Shown here piece after piece: positions 24,241-33,868 of a stretch of 64,000 nt of DNA. Each line of letters opens with the position of its first letter. The stretch's first letter is position 1. Source of the DNA: Dromaius novaehollandiae (lineage: Eukaryota > Chordata > Aves > Casuariiformes > Dromaiidae); the NCBI RefSeq assembly GCF_036370855.1, contig NC_088103.1, positions 33,893,904-33,957,903 of the forward strand, read 5' to 3'. The position numbers were made by a program, and so were the translations under genes. The notes under the pieces were generated by a model. It was not told the DNA's origin and searched no databases. It was given only the letters and a program-made list of their open reading frames with translations.

Positions 24241-27200
24241 AGGGAAAAAAAAAAACAAGAAACGAAGAGCTGAAACTAACATTCCCTGAAGTGCTCGCGT
24301 GGAAGAGAGCACTGTTCAGACTATATAGCTTGTTCTTGGGTTTTCTCCCCTATCCCTTTTATAATTATGGTCGTCCAGATCATTACTGTCATGGGGAAAA
24401 AAATTGAAAACTGAACTCAGACATGCTCAGATTTGATTTGATTGAAAACCAAAATCAGTTTTAAATAAGTTGGAAACCAAAATATAATGCCTTTTCTGAT
24501 AACTTGCCTCTGTGTGCGTGTGTGTCATTTTGTGAGCGAAGAACATGAGCTGTCCTTGGTTTCTTCTGGTTTGTTTGGTTTTTGGTTTTTCTGTTTGTTT
24601 TGACCAGAGGTACGTAGCATTGTCCTGGATACAGATGATGGAACGAAGTAAGTGGTGCTTGTTTCAGTGCTTTCCCTGCGTGTCTGAGGAGAGCACTTTT
24701 AACTCACGGCTCAGAAGAGGGCAGCTTGCAGGCGAATCTGGCTGCTTTGCCCGTCACAGCCTTTCCCTCCCATCAAAGCAGCAGCTTAGCGTGTGCTCTT
24801 CAGAAACAGAGCTTCAGCTTGTGTATTAGGATGCCCGTAAAGATTTAAGGCTTGGATTTGGATTGAGAAGACCTCATTCCTGGAGGTGTTACGTGTCAGG
24901 GAGGGTAGAATAGCCTGTACTACGCCGCTTACCCAAGAGATGGGCTGGATTTGGGAGCAGTGCGGCCCCACTGCTCGGTGACTGGGAGCGGGGACTGGTC
25001 ATTTACTGCTGTTAAAGAAAACTTGTTTCCTGTTTTCCACCGTGAGCGTTATCAGCTGCTGTGTTCACTGATCACTTTTTCTTTTGAGAAGAGAATTAAA
25101 GGTCTTCGGTGCCACCCCTAAAAATCCTGTACAAATTGTCACTCCTTTTTGTTTCTCGCATGGCAACGGAAGCTGAAGAAGGACAGCGGTCCTTAGGCAG
25201 TAAGTAGGGTTTTACTGCTGTAAATCTTGGGGCAGCCTCACCTCATGCCAGGGTGAGGTCTTCTGCCAACATGGCTGTAATTAAAAGACAAAAATCTCCT
25301 TGTTACCTTTCCTGCCTTTCCAGCTAAGGGCAGAGGAACTTCCCCACTTCCCCCAGACGTTGAGGTGCTACCAGCAGCAGAGTAAAGTGAGTTGATGTTT
25401 CCGATCATAAAATGTCAGGAGCAAGCAGCGGTGGGGCTGGTTTACTACTCCTTGAGGTTTTCCAGGTTTTTAAAGACCATGAAGAGACGAAAAGAGCACA
25501 AACCACATCTCATTTTTTTGCTGCGCTCCTGCTCTCCCAGTGGGAAGCTCACATGCGCTGAGGAGCACGGCTCAGCCCTGCAGGCTGGCAGATCTCCTGG
25601 GCTGGGCCACCTGGCCTGGGGCAGGGAAAGGGCCAGGGCTCATGCCCTCGGCGGCAGCCCAGCTCTGTGCCTCCAAGGGGAAAAATTCGGGCAGGCGGAA
25701 GAGTCCAAAAGCTCCAGCTTTGGCTCTTGGTTCGTGAAGAACGTGATCCTGGAGCGTGTGCCTGTGTGGAGAGCCAGCATGGCCCAAAGGTAGGGAGGGA
25801 AGCCAATGTCTCCCAAAAGCCATGGGTGTAACACAGGGGAAGTGCAAGGATGGGGGCAGGTGCAGAGTGTTTCCATGTGGCCCTCTATAATAGTGTGGCA
25901 CAAAAAAAGCCTATTTCCCACTATAGTGTGTGTCTTATAAAGGTTGCAAACAATTTGTTTGAAAACAGAGCTGCAAACAATACAATGGATTGCACATCAG
26001 TGTCAATACACTGCTCAGTATTTGTTTTGCAGCATGCTTTAGCTGTTGAGGGCAGTAATGTTCTTTTTTAAAAAAAAAAAAAAAGAAAGAAATCCCTTTT
26101 CTAGGCTATTGCAATGCTTACACAAGGTTGCTGTCCCCGCTACTCAAATTGAGGATAGTGTTTATGAGATTCCCCGCAGCAGCGCCAGCCGCGTTGCGGT
26201 GCATCGCTGGCGGAGAGGCCGTGGAGAAGCCCTTTTCTCAAATTATCCAGCAGGATGGATGTCCTTGAGCCGTGCTGCCCGGGAAGGGGAGGCGGCGGGT
26301 GAGGAAGCGTCACCGGGGTGTTTGCTAGGCACTTTTCTGTGATTTCCTGCTAGTGTGACAGCCAGAAACTTCCCCACGGGGAGCACCCTTGCGGTTTGCC
26401 TCCGGCGTACCCTGCGCCCTGTTTGCAGCTGTACTATAAACAGCCTTTGCCCAGGGCTCACCTACCCGCAGCATAAAACACGGCTCTTTTTTTCAATTAT
26501 TATTATTTTCTCCCTTTTGTTTCATGTATGTAGGAAAAGCCTGGCCAGGGGGAGGGACATCGACCCCAGGGCCAGGGCGAAGGATGGCTCCAAACCGGGG
26601 GGGGGGACCAAGGCAAAACCCCTGCCCCGGGGGGTCCCTGCCCCTGCGTCGAACCACGATTCAGCAGAGCTTTGAACCTGATTAAAGTGTACCTACGGCG
26701 GGGCGGTTGCTGCGGGGGGTGCCTCTGGCAGCTCGCTGCACCTGGGGCTCCACTCGGTTTTAACTCCCCGCTGCAGAAATCATGAGACCCTTAAGGTTTT
26801 TTTTTAATTATTATTAAACTCTAAACCAGGCTTGTTACAGGATAAAAGTGCAGTTGTGGCTGTGGGTCAAAGGTTCAAAATCGAGAGTTAATTAAAAACG
26901 CAACCTCGTATTTTAAAGCAAAACCATCCTTTCGCTTGCGGTCTCCGCTGATGCTTTGTGACGGTCCACGTCGGCTGGATGGTGGTTCTGGGTAAACCCG
27001 GGTGCCCTTCTGCCTGCACTGCAATTCTTCCTTCAGCTCCTCCATAAAATCCCGAGCCCCCCAAAAAAGGGATCTGGAGGGGGAGATGCGCCTGGCATCT
27101 CCCTGGGCTGCAAACAGCCTCTCCTTCGTTCTGCCCGTGTCCTTCGCTGCGCCCTGGGCAGCCTGAAGGCACTCGCTTGGCCTCGGATACCAGCACTGAG

Positions 27201-28160
27201 GGGGCCGAGCAAGAGCTCTTTGGTGGCAATTCGAGAGAAAATACAAACTATGAAATGTGGAGCAGAAAGTTAGTGGTGAGGAGAGATTGGGGGGGGGGTT
27301 GTTTGTTTATTTTTTTTGCTGGCTTTCCTGCCTGCTAGCAGATAATGCGCAGGGAGAAAATGGGAAGGGGAGGGGAACGTGGAGACGTGCTGGGCTGGAG
27401 AGGTTTCCTACAGCGCCGTGGCTGGACCCAGGGCACCGGCAAGGGGAGAGAGCTGGGTTTTCCTCTCCAGCTCCAGCTGCTTTTCCTTTGGGTGCTCAGA
27501 GCCACAGCCATGTCGCTATTTAGTTAAATATTAAGAGGTCAAGTAATGGAGAACCAGAAACCTAATTGCGCAGTGCCCTCCGTGGCACCGTGTTTTATGG
27601 CAAAAGCAAACACGGCCTCTTGCATTACAGCAAGGTTATGCTGCTCGAAGCGGGCAGCCGCCATCCAGCCGGGCACCGAGCGGCAGCGGCTCAGGGAGAA
27701 AGGCCATGTCGCCGCAGGGCGAAAGTCAGCAGCCCCCGGAGCTCAGCGCTGGGGGGACTTGCTGGGCAGCCGGGCGTCTCGCTGCGCACCGCCTGGCACA
27801 GCTCCTGGCTCCCAGCTGGGGAAACTGAGGCAGGGGCCACCCGAGTGCCACCCTCGGTCACAACCTCTGAGAAAAGCTTGGGGCTTTATCACCCCTCGGA
27901 CTGCCCGAGGAGATGCTCTTCCCCTCCGTCCTCCCACCAGCTGCATGGAGGTGCCTGTCCCTGTGGCTCATGGGGCCCCACCACCGCTCTCCCTGGGGAG
28001 GGCGGGGGGCTGTTCACGTTAGCAGCCCCCACAGAGGGGCCGGGCAGGGGCGATGGCCTCTCTGCACAGCCCTGCGCTCACAGGCTCTGGGGCTACCAGA
28101 TGCCTCAGCTCCCCTCCCACCTCCCCCTGCCCTCTACTGCCTGCCCAAAAAACAACCAGA
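24241..28160. other. Intergenic spacer between convergent WBP1L and CYP17A1
   Basis: No gene recognised. Contents are simple: an A run near 26070-26084, G runs of ten near 26597-26606 and 27288, and a GC-rich end. Open frames on both strands (for example 27566-28612) show no family features and run over CYP17A1 exon 8 in antisense. Confidence 0.7.
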
Positions 28161-28180
28161 GCCGCTGGGGTGGAAATGGC

Positions 28181-28186
28181 TTTATC
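28181..28186 (-). promoter_or_regulatory. CYP17A1: Candidate CYP17A1 poly(A) signal GATAAA
   Basis: On the minus strand GATAAA (a known variant hexamer) lies about 130 bases past the stop. It is followed by GGTTGTTTTTTGGG (plus 28144-28157), a good U-rich downstream element. No AATAAA is closer. Confidence 0.55.
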
Positions 28187-28312
28187 CAGACAACCTGTGC
28201 GTGCGGGGCAGGCAGCACGCAGCTCCTGTGGTCCCGCTGTGGCCATCCAGGGCTCCCGGCCGCCTGTGCTGTCCTGTCCCTCCTGCCACTCCAGCTCCAG
28301 GGTTCGGCCCCG

Positions 28313-28581
28313 TCACGAGGCCGCCCGCCAGGCCTCCCGCAGCCTGGCCTTCACCCGAAACTTCTGCACCTGCAGCACGACGCCAAACTTGCCCTCCAGC
28401 GAGGGCAGGGGCTGGCCCTGGGGGCACTCCAGCGTGAACCTCTGCAGCACCCATGCCAGGAAGAGGAAGAGCTCCATCTTGGCCAAGACTTCGCCCAGGC
28501 ACACGCGGATCCCGGCCCCGAAGGGCAGGTAGCTGGGCGAGGGCGAATGGATGTGCTGGCCCTGCTCGTCCAGGAAGCGGC
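28313..28581 (-). CDS. CYP17A1: CYP17A1 exon 8
   Basis: Residues 416-504 and TGA. It contains the heme-binding loop [11 protein letters not shown] and the C-terminal beta-sheet segment ending LREAWRAAS. Confidence 0.98.
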
Positions 28582-31500
28582 CTGCGAGGGGAAGAGGCAC
28601 CGCTGGAGTTAGCAGGGATCTGCTCCCTCCACCTGAGACTGCCCAAACTCATCTCATGTATCCCTTCCCTGAGCTGCAAGAATGGCTGTTCTGGAGCAGT
28701 GGTGGCATAAATTCCCCAGCTGGGAGAAAGCGGGGCCTGACCTCCCACCAGCGGGCGCTCCCCAGGGTTAGCCTGGCTCACCTCCTGCTACTTCCCCCTC
28801 ACGACCCGTGACAGGCAGGGAGCACACAACCCACCGGGGTTGAACTCCTCGGGCTTGTCCCACTCCTTCTCGTCATGGTGCACGGACCAGAGGTTGATGA
28901 TGACCCTGGCGCCTTTGGGGATGGAGTATTCCCCGATGCTGCGGGGCGAAGACAGAGTGAGAGGGTCAGTCCCTCCCACGGTCTCTGCCCACATCCCCGC
29001 TGCGCCCCGGGCAGTCTCACCTGGTGTCAGCAAGGGACACGTGCGGAATGAGCAGGGGGGACACAGGCCGGATGCGCAGCACTTCACTGATGGTGGCCTC
29101 CAGGTAGGGCAGCAGCGGGCGGTCGCTAAGGTGGGGGTGACGTGCCAGGCCTATTTTCTGGTCCATCTCCTCCTGGATCTTTCTTTGGACCTGAGAGGGG
29201 GACAAGGGCACGGCTTGAACCTGGAGAAAGGGTTCCCATGTGCATGGGGCCTCCCCATGGCAACCCCATGGGTCCACCCAGTACCACCAGCACATCCCAG
29301 GTGGCAATCTGGGCAGAAACAGAGAACTCACAGCTTGATCCTGCTTGTTCCCAAAGTCTGGCATCTCTCCTGGCATCTGACCACCCCAAAGCCCCCCCGA
29401 TGCCCCCTGTGTGGGAGGGAGCCCAGGCTGCCCCTGTGGGCTGGGGCACAAGCCCTACCTCAGGGTAGTGGAGCAAGTAGAGCACAGCCCACTTGAGTAC
29501 AGTCGTGGTGGTCTCCACACCGGCCCCGAAGATGTCCCCCACCGTCATAAGCAGGTGGTCATCCGTCAGCGACAGCCCTGGCGCTGGGGGGCTGCCGTTC
29601 TCAGCGCTGAGCCTCACTTGCAGGAGGGCGTCCATGAGGTCCCTCACGGTGTCACTGCAGAAGGCTTCCTGCCGGGGGCCAAGTGTGAGCCAGGCTGCGC
29701 CGGGCACACGCCCCCACCCCAGGCCCAGCACCCCACGTCCCCCCAGTGTCAGGTCCTCCCAGTCCCACCAGCACCTTGTGTTCGGCAAACTTCTGCTGGA
29801 GCAGCTGGTCCCTGACCTTGAGGCATCTCTTCAGCAAGGCCAAGTCCTTGTTGGGGAAGATCTAGGGGAGAAAACAGCTGTCACACAAAGGCTTCCAGCT
29901 CAGCCAGGCATCCACAGGCCCATGGACAGCTGCTCTGCACCCACCACAGTATCAGCTCTTGTGGGACACCTGTGCAAGGACCCTCCTAACTCCAAGGGCT
30001 CAGGTAGCCCCATCTGCAGGACACATCCCAGCTCCTTGCCCTCTGGGCACCCCTTTGGGTGAGCCCTTCCTCCCTCACCTGGAGCCAGGGGAAGATGTCC
30101 ACCAAACTCTCCTTGGCCACGGTGTCCACAATGCCCTGGCTGTACTCCAGCATAGCCTCGAACTCGGGGTCCCCACGCCGGTATGAGGAGTTGAAGCAGA
30201 GTGAGCAGACCACGTTGGTGACAGCCCGTGTGAGCTCTGGGGCCACATCCAGGGCCATATCCTGTGCAGTGCTGAGCGTCTCACACAGGGATGCAGCCTC
30301 CTGGCAGACTGTGGGGCAGGCAAGGGACAGATGTGGGGACAGCGAGGCCCAAAGCATCACCAAGGGAGCAAGATGGGGTAGTCTGGAGCTCCTGGGGCAG
30401 CTCAGGGCCAGACACAGCCCATAGGTGCTGTGGGGTCATGTAACTGAGTTGCCCCAGGAATGCTAAAAGGGGCTACAGCTTATTGTGCCCCTCCACCCAT
30501 GCCTGAAGCTGGTAACTCTTCCCTCTTGCCAAATGCTTCCTTGCTTCAGGCTGAAATCTCTCCTGCTGCTCCAGTCCCTCCCTATCCAGCAGCCCGGCCA
30601 AGGCGGTGCTGGGGCTGCGCTGTTTTGCTCCCCCGGAACAACCTCCTTCCCAAAATACCCAGTTCTCGGAGCACTTTGGAAGGGGCTGGGGAAGTCTGGC
30701 CTTGTGCTGACCACAGGTTATGGTGCTCGTGCTTGTGTCCCTCTGGGAAAGCTGGGTGGGGAGAGCAGCCAGAGCCTGGGGCTCCCGGGATGCTCCTGGG
30801 CTCCCCAGCCTGCCAAGCTCGAGCAGCCCACAGAGAGCACCCTCCAGCCGGGGCTGAGCCCCGAGGGGTTGCAAAGGGGCAGCGGGGACAAGGCCGGGCG
30901 TCCCTGGGCCAGGCAGGAGCAGAGAGGACAAGAGCCAGGCTTTATGTGAAGCACAACACTCCCGCCTGGCTGCAGCCGGAAACCCAGGAGTCCGGGACTT
31001 TGCATTTCCCAGCTGTTAGTGGACAGCTCTGTGCATGCCGGGGAGGCAGCGAGCCTCCCCGTGCCCAGCACGCCGGGACGCGCACAGGGCACGGACATCT
31101 GGCCACGCTCGTCACCAGGCTTGGCCTAGCCCCTGCCTGGCTCTGTGCCTCAGTTTCCCCAGCTGTCAATGTCAAAATGCATGGGGAGAGGTGTCGGTAA
31201 AACACTCGGGAGGGGACAGAGAAACAGAGCCCCCAGCTAGGCAAACTTGGGGGATGCTGAGGGGTTTGGGCTGAGTCTCGGGCCATGGGGCAGGGAGAGG
31301 GGACTGAGCCCCCGGCTGTCACGGGGGTGCCCTGAACCTTCTCACACATCCAAAATTAGTCACCCCTTGGTTCCCACAGGATCAGGGAGAAAGCAAAACT
31401 CCAGATTTGGCCATGGGCAGGAAGGAGACACAAGAAGGATGGAGCCCCCGCAAGCCCCTGCGCAGGTGGGGGTGTCCCCAGGGGCCACGGCATGAACCAG

Positions 31501-32420
31501 CCCCTGTGCCCATGCCCAGCCACGCTGCGGAGCTGGCTGCTGCCCAGCGGGTCCCAGGGGCCACCGGACAGGCTGGGGGGCACTTACTGATCTTCTCGAG
31601 GGCCAGCGAGCCCTCCCCGAACATGGAGAGCGCAGCATGCACCAGCTTGCGCTGGAACTTCCATAGGGGGCCGTAGCTGGCGAAGGCGATGTCCTTGCCC
31701 CCCCGCGACAGCAGGTCCGTGGTCACCTGTGCAAGCAAGTGCGGGGTGAATACGTCAGATAGGGGGGATACTAGTGGTGGTGGTGGTGGGGTGGCTCGGT
31801 GTTTCAGCCCCTCCTGCCCCCCTCCCAGGGGTGGCCTGGGGGTGGTGGTTAGTTTGGGAGGCTTTGCCAAGTGCCAAGTGCTTTGGGGAGTGGTGCCATG
31901 GGGGATCAGCACCGGGCAGAGCTGGGTTTGGGGCTCAGGGTGACCAGCCATGGCGTTTAGGGGGTGCAGCGAGGCTGACGGGAGTCTGGCCCTTGCGTCC
32001 TGGTGGACAAAGACGCATGGACAGCAGTGACCCCATGTCCCCAGTGCGCCAAGATGTAGCCACGCCTGGGGAGGCGCAGGCACCCTTGGGATGGAGGATG
32101 GGAGACCGACTCACGGTGCGGGGCCGTCCGGCGAAGGCCTTGCCCTTCTTCAGCAGCACCTCCTTGGCATGGCGGTAGCTGTTGACCACGACAACGTAGT
32201 GGGAGCCCATCCAGAGGGCGTAGAGGCTGCCGTAGTGGCCCTGCAGGCGCCAGAGGTGCAGGTGGAGCTGGGGGTGGCCGGCCAGCTGCAGCAGGCTCCC
32301 CAGGAGCGGCAGGGCTGGCAGGCTCCGGGGCCGCTTCAGCCCCGGCCCAGCGCAGTGGTGCGCCAGCCTCCGCGCGGACAGCAGCGCCAGGGCCAGCAGC
32401 AGCGCGCCCAGCAGCAGCAT
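28313..32420 (-). CDS. CYP17A1: CYP17A1, steroid 17-alpha-hydroxylase/17,20-lyase
   Basis: A heme-thiolate P450 of the smooth endoplasmic reticulum. It 17-alpha-hydroxylates pregnenolone and progesterone and cleaves the C17-C20 bond, making DHEA and androstenedione, with electrons from POR and help from cytochrome b5. Eight exons (minus strand): 32115-32420, 31588-31726, 30079-30308, 29775-29861, 29459-29668, 29021-29190, 28835-28938, 28313-28581. They total 1515 bases, 504 residues; human has 508. Visible parts: N-terminal anchor (1-16), [13 protein letters not shown] hinge (about 31-43), I-helix [12 protein letters not shown] (298-309), K-helix EVLR (360-363), and heme loop [11 protein letters not shown] with Cys443 as iron ligand. 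All junctions keep phase. The first ATG opens exon 1 just below a TATA box. It is intact. Eight exons with these boundaries match the mammalian gene. Confidence 0.99.
28835..28938 (-). CDS. CYP17A1: CYP17A1 exon 7
   Basis: Residues 381-415 plus one base: [20 protein letters not shown], then the PERF-like EEFNPG. Donor GTGGGT. Confidence 0.98.
29021..29190 (-). CDS. CYP17A1: CYP17A1 exon 6
   Basis: Residues 325-380 plus two bases. It carries the K-helix (EVLR) and [12 protein letters not shown], the basic surface that in human binds cytochrome b5 and POR. Confidence 0.98.
29459..29668 (-). CDS. CYP17A1: CYP17A1 exon 5
   Basis: Residues 255-324 with the I-helix oxygen-activation motif AGVET. 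Ends LLHYPE before GTAGGG. Confidence 0.98.
29775..29861 (-). CDS. CYP17A1: CYP17A1 exon 4
   Basis: Residues 226-254 ([13 protein letters not shown] to FAEHK), phase 0 on both sides. The donor AAG|GTGCTG is weaker than its neighbours. Confidence 0.96.
30079..30308 (-). CDS. CYP17A1: CYP17A1 exon 3
   Basis: Residues 149-225, including the F-helix region [10 protein letters not shown] and MLEYSQGI, where human has the substrate-contacting Asn202. Ends PWLQ before GTGAGG. Confidence 0.98.
30309..31587 (-). other. CYP17A1: CYP17A1 intron 2
   Basis: The longest intron of the gene, 1.28 kb, GC-rich. It has open frames on both strands but no recognisable element. The other introns are 78-410 bases. 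Confidence 0.9.
31588..31726 (-). CDS. CYP17A1: CYP17A1 exon 2
   Basis: Residues 103-148 plus one base. It contains the B-C loop [12 protein letters not shown] and the C-helix [12 protein letters not shown], whose Trp and Arg contact heme propionates in P450s. Donor GTAAGT. Confidence 0.98.
32115..32420 (-). CDS. CYP17A1: CYP17A1 exon 1
   Basis: Residues 1-102: Leu-rich membrane anchor, Pro-rich hinge, and the segment ending KAFAGRPRT. Phase 0 at donor GTGAGT. Confidence 0.98.
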
Positions 32421-32459
32421 GGCGGGGGCGGCTGCGCGGGGCCGGGCGCCCAGGGAGCC

Positions 32460-32467
32460 CTATATAG
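32460..32467 (-). promoter_or_regulatory. CYP17A1: CYP17A1 TATA box
   Basis: CTATATAG on the minus strand, about 40 bases above the ATG. A start about 30 bases downstream would leave a 5' UTR of only about 10-15 bases, short but in line with CYP17A1 genes. Confidence 0.75.
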
Positions 32468-32481
32468 CAGCTGCGGGGGCG

Positions 32482-32492
32482 TCCCCTTGACC
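32482..32492 (-). promoter_or_regulatory. CYP17A1: Candidate SF-1 (NR5A1) site
   Basis: Minus-strand GGTCAAGGGGA contains the NR5A core TCAAGG, 18 bases upstream of the TATA box. SF-1 is the known main activator of CYP17A1 in adrenal and gonad. The right half departs from the ideal TCAAGGTCA. Confidence 0.45.
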
Positions 32493-32510
32493 CGCCGCCG
32501 GCCGCGGCGC

Positions 32511-32518
32511 CTTATCAG
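32511..32518 (-). promoter_or_regulatory. CYP17A1: Candidate GATA site
   Basis: Minus-strand CTGATAAG, about 45 bases upstream of the TATA box and 20 beyond the SF-1-like site. GATA4/6 are known to act with SF-1 or Sp1 on CYP17A1. Confidence 0.45.
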
Positions 32519-32821
32519 CGGCCAGGGAGGAAACCGCCCGCCGGGCCAGCGGCCAGCCCCGGCAGCTGGTGACCCCGCGGAGGGCAGCTGGAGGGCTCGG
32601 CGTCCTCGGAGCAGCGAGCCGGGGGGGACACAGGATGCTGAATAACCCTGAACCACCCTGGGGGCCCACGCCATGCTGCTGCCCCACGGTGCTCAGCACG
32701 GCGAGCGGGACAGAGGGCCCCATGGTGGAGGTATGGGAACATGGGGCAGCCGAGCCCTGGTGTCTCCCCTCTGGTGCGGCAGCTGCAGCTGGGGCTGGGC
32801 AGGGCATCGGGGCCCCCTCTG

Positions 32822-33450
32822 GGCCTGGGGGCACTGGGCAGGTCTGGGGGGCACTGGGCAGCACTGGACAGGCCTGGGGGATGCTGGGGAGCACTGGGCA
32901 GGTCTGGGAGGTACTGGACAGTGCTGGGGAGCACTTGGCAGCATTGGTCACATCTGGAGGGCCTGGGGAGCCCTGGACAGGTCTGGGGGACACTGGGCCA
33001 GTCTGGGAGGCACTGGGGACCACTGGGCAGGTCTGGTGGCACCGAGGAGCATGGGGCAGGTCTGAGGCCACAGGGCAGGCCTAGGGGGCACTGGGCAGGT
33101 TTGGGGAGCACTGGGTAGGTCTGGGGGCACTGGGGAACACTGGGCAGGTCTGGACGCACTGGGCAGGTCTGGGGGCACTGGGGAGCAATGGGCAGGTCTG
33201 GGGGCACGGTGCAGGCCTAGGGGGCACTGAGCCAGTCTGGGGGGCACTAGTCTGGTCTGGGGACCACTGGGCAGGTCTGGGGGGGCACCGGGGAGCACTG
33301 GGCAGGCCTGGTGGCACCGAGGAGCATGGGGTCTGAGGGCATGGGGCAGGCCTAGGTGGCACTGGGCTAGCCTAGGGACCACTGGGCAGGTCTAGGGGGC
33401 ACTGGGCAGGTCTGGGGGGCACTGAGGAGCACAGGGCAGGCCTGGGCAGC
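32822..33450. repeat. G-rich minisatellite (VNTR) between CYP17A1 and BORCS7
   Basis: About 630 bases of imperfect tandem copies of a 19-22 base unit, consensus GGGCAGGTCTGGGGGCACT. Several copies carry an added GGGGAGCACT, giving a second-order unit of about 30 bases. The plus strand is strongly G-rich and almost without T runs. Because the unit lacks stops, frames of 80-230 codons are open on both strands (repeats of LGGTGQ or of PSAPQTCPV); these are not genes. It sits about 0.4 kb above the CYP17A1 start and 0.25 kb above BORCS7. Confidence 0.95.
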
Positions 33451-33625
33451 GCCCGTTCCCTCGGGAAAGGCAGGGCCGGGGTCTCCGGGCTGGGGCAATG
33501 TCTGAGCACCAGCACATGGCACCTGCTCCTCCTCCTCCCCGGGGCAGGGTGCGGGCCAAGAGCCCCGGGCCAGGCCCGTCCCCGGCCGAGGGACAGGCGG
33601 CACCTCGGCCCCGGCCCGCCCTGTC

Positions 33626-33635
33626 GGGGCGGGGC
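33626..33635. promoter_or_regulatory. BORCS7: GC box (Sp1) of the BORCS7 promoter
   Basis: GGGGCGGGGC, 81 bases before the BORCS7 ATG, inside a CpG-dense stretch (about 33.45-34.08 kb) with no TATA box: a typical housekeeping promoter. Confidence 0.55.
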
Positions 33636-33715
33636 CGCTGCGCTTTCCGACTATTGTTGAGCTCAGGCGCTCGCCGTAGTGCTGCCCCGCAGTGCCGAGG
33701 CGGGGCTCGACCAAG

Positions 33716-33868
33716 ATGGCGGCGGCAGCAGCGGCGGGGGGCGCGGCGGATGCTCAGGCCCGCTTCGGCCACTCGGTGAAGGGGCTGCTGACCGAGAAGG
33801 TTACGAGCTGCGGCACCGACGTGATCGCCCTCACCAAGCAGGTGCTGAAAGGCTCCCGGAGCGCCGAG
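33716..33868 (+). CDS. BORCS7: BORCS7 coding exon 1
   Basis: Residues 1-51, phase 0 at donor GAG|GTGAGC. Confidence 0.97.

Noticed and set aside
27566-28781. Open frames of 348 codons (+) and 199 codons (-) near the end of CYP17A1
   Set aside because: They lie over CYP17A1 exon 8 and its flank in other frames; low stop density from high GC explains them.
32515-33382. Open frames of 80-230 codons on both strands across the minisatellite, with regular peptides
   Set aside because: They exist in all frames because the G-rich repeat unit contains no stop codons. The peptides are only translations of the repeat, with no start context or family match.
33692-33715. Upstream in-frame ATG for BORCS7 adding MPRRGSTK
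   Set aside because: Human BORCS7 has no such extension, and the ATG at 33716 has the better Kozak context.
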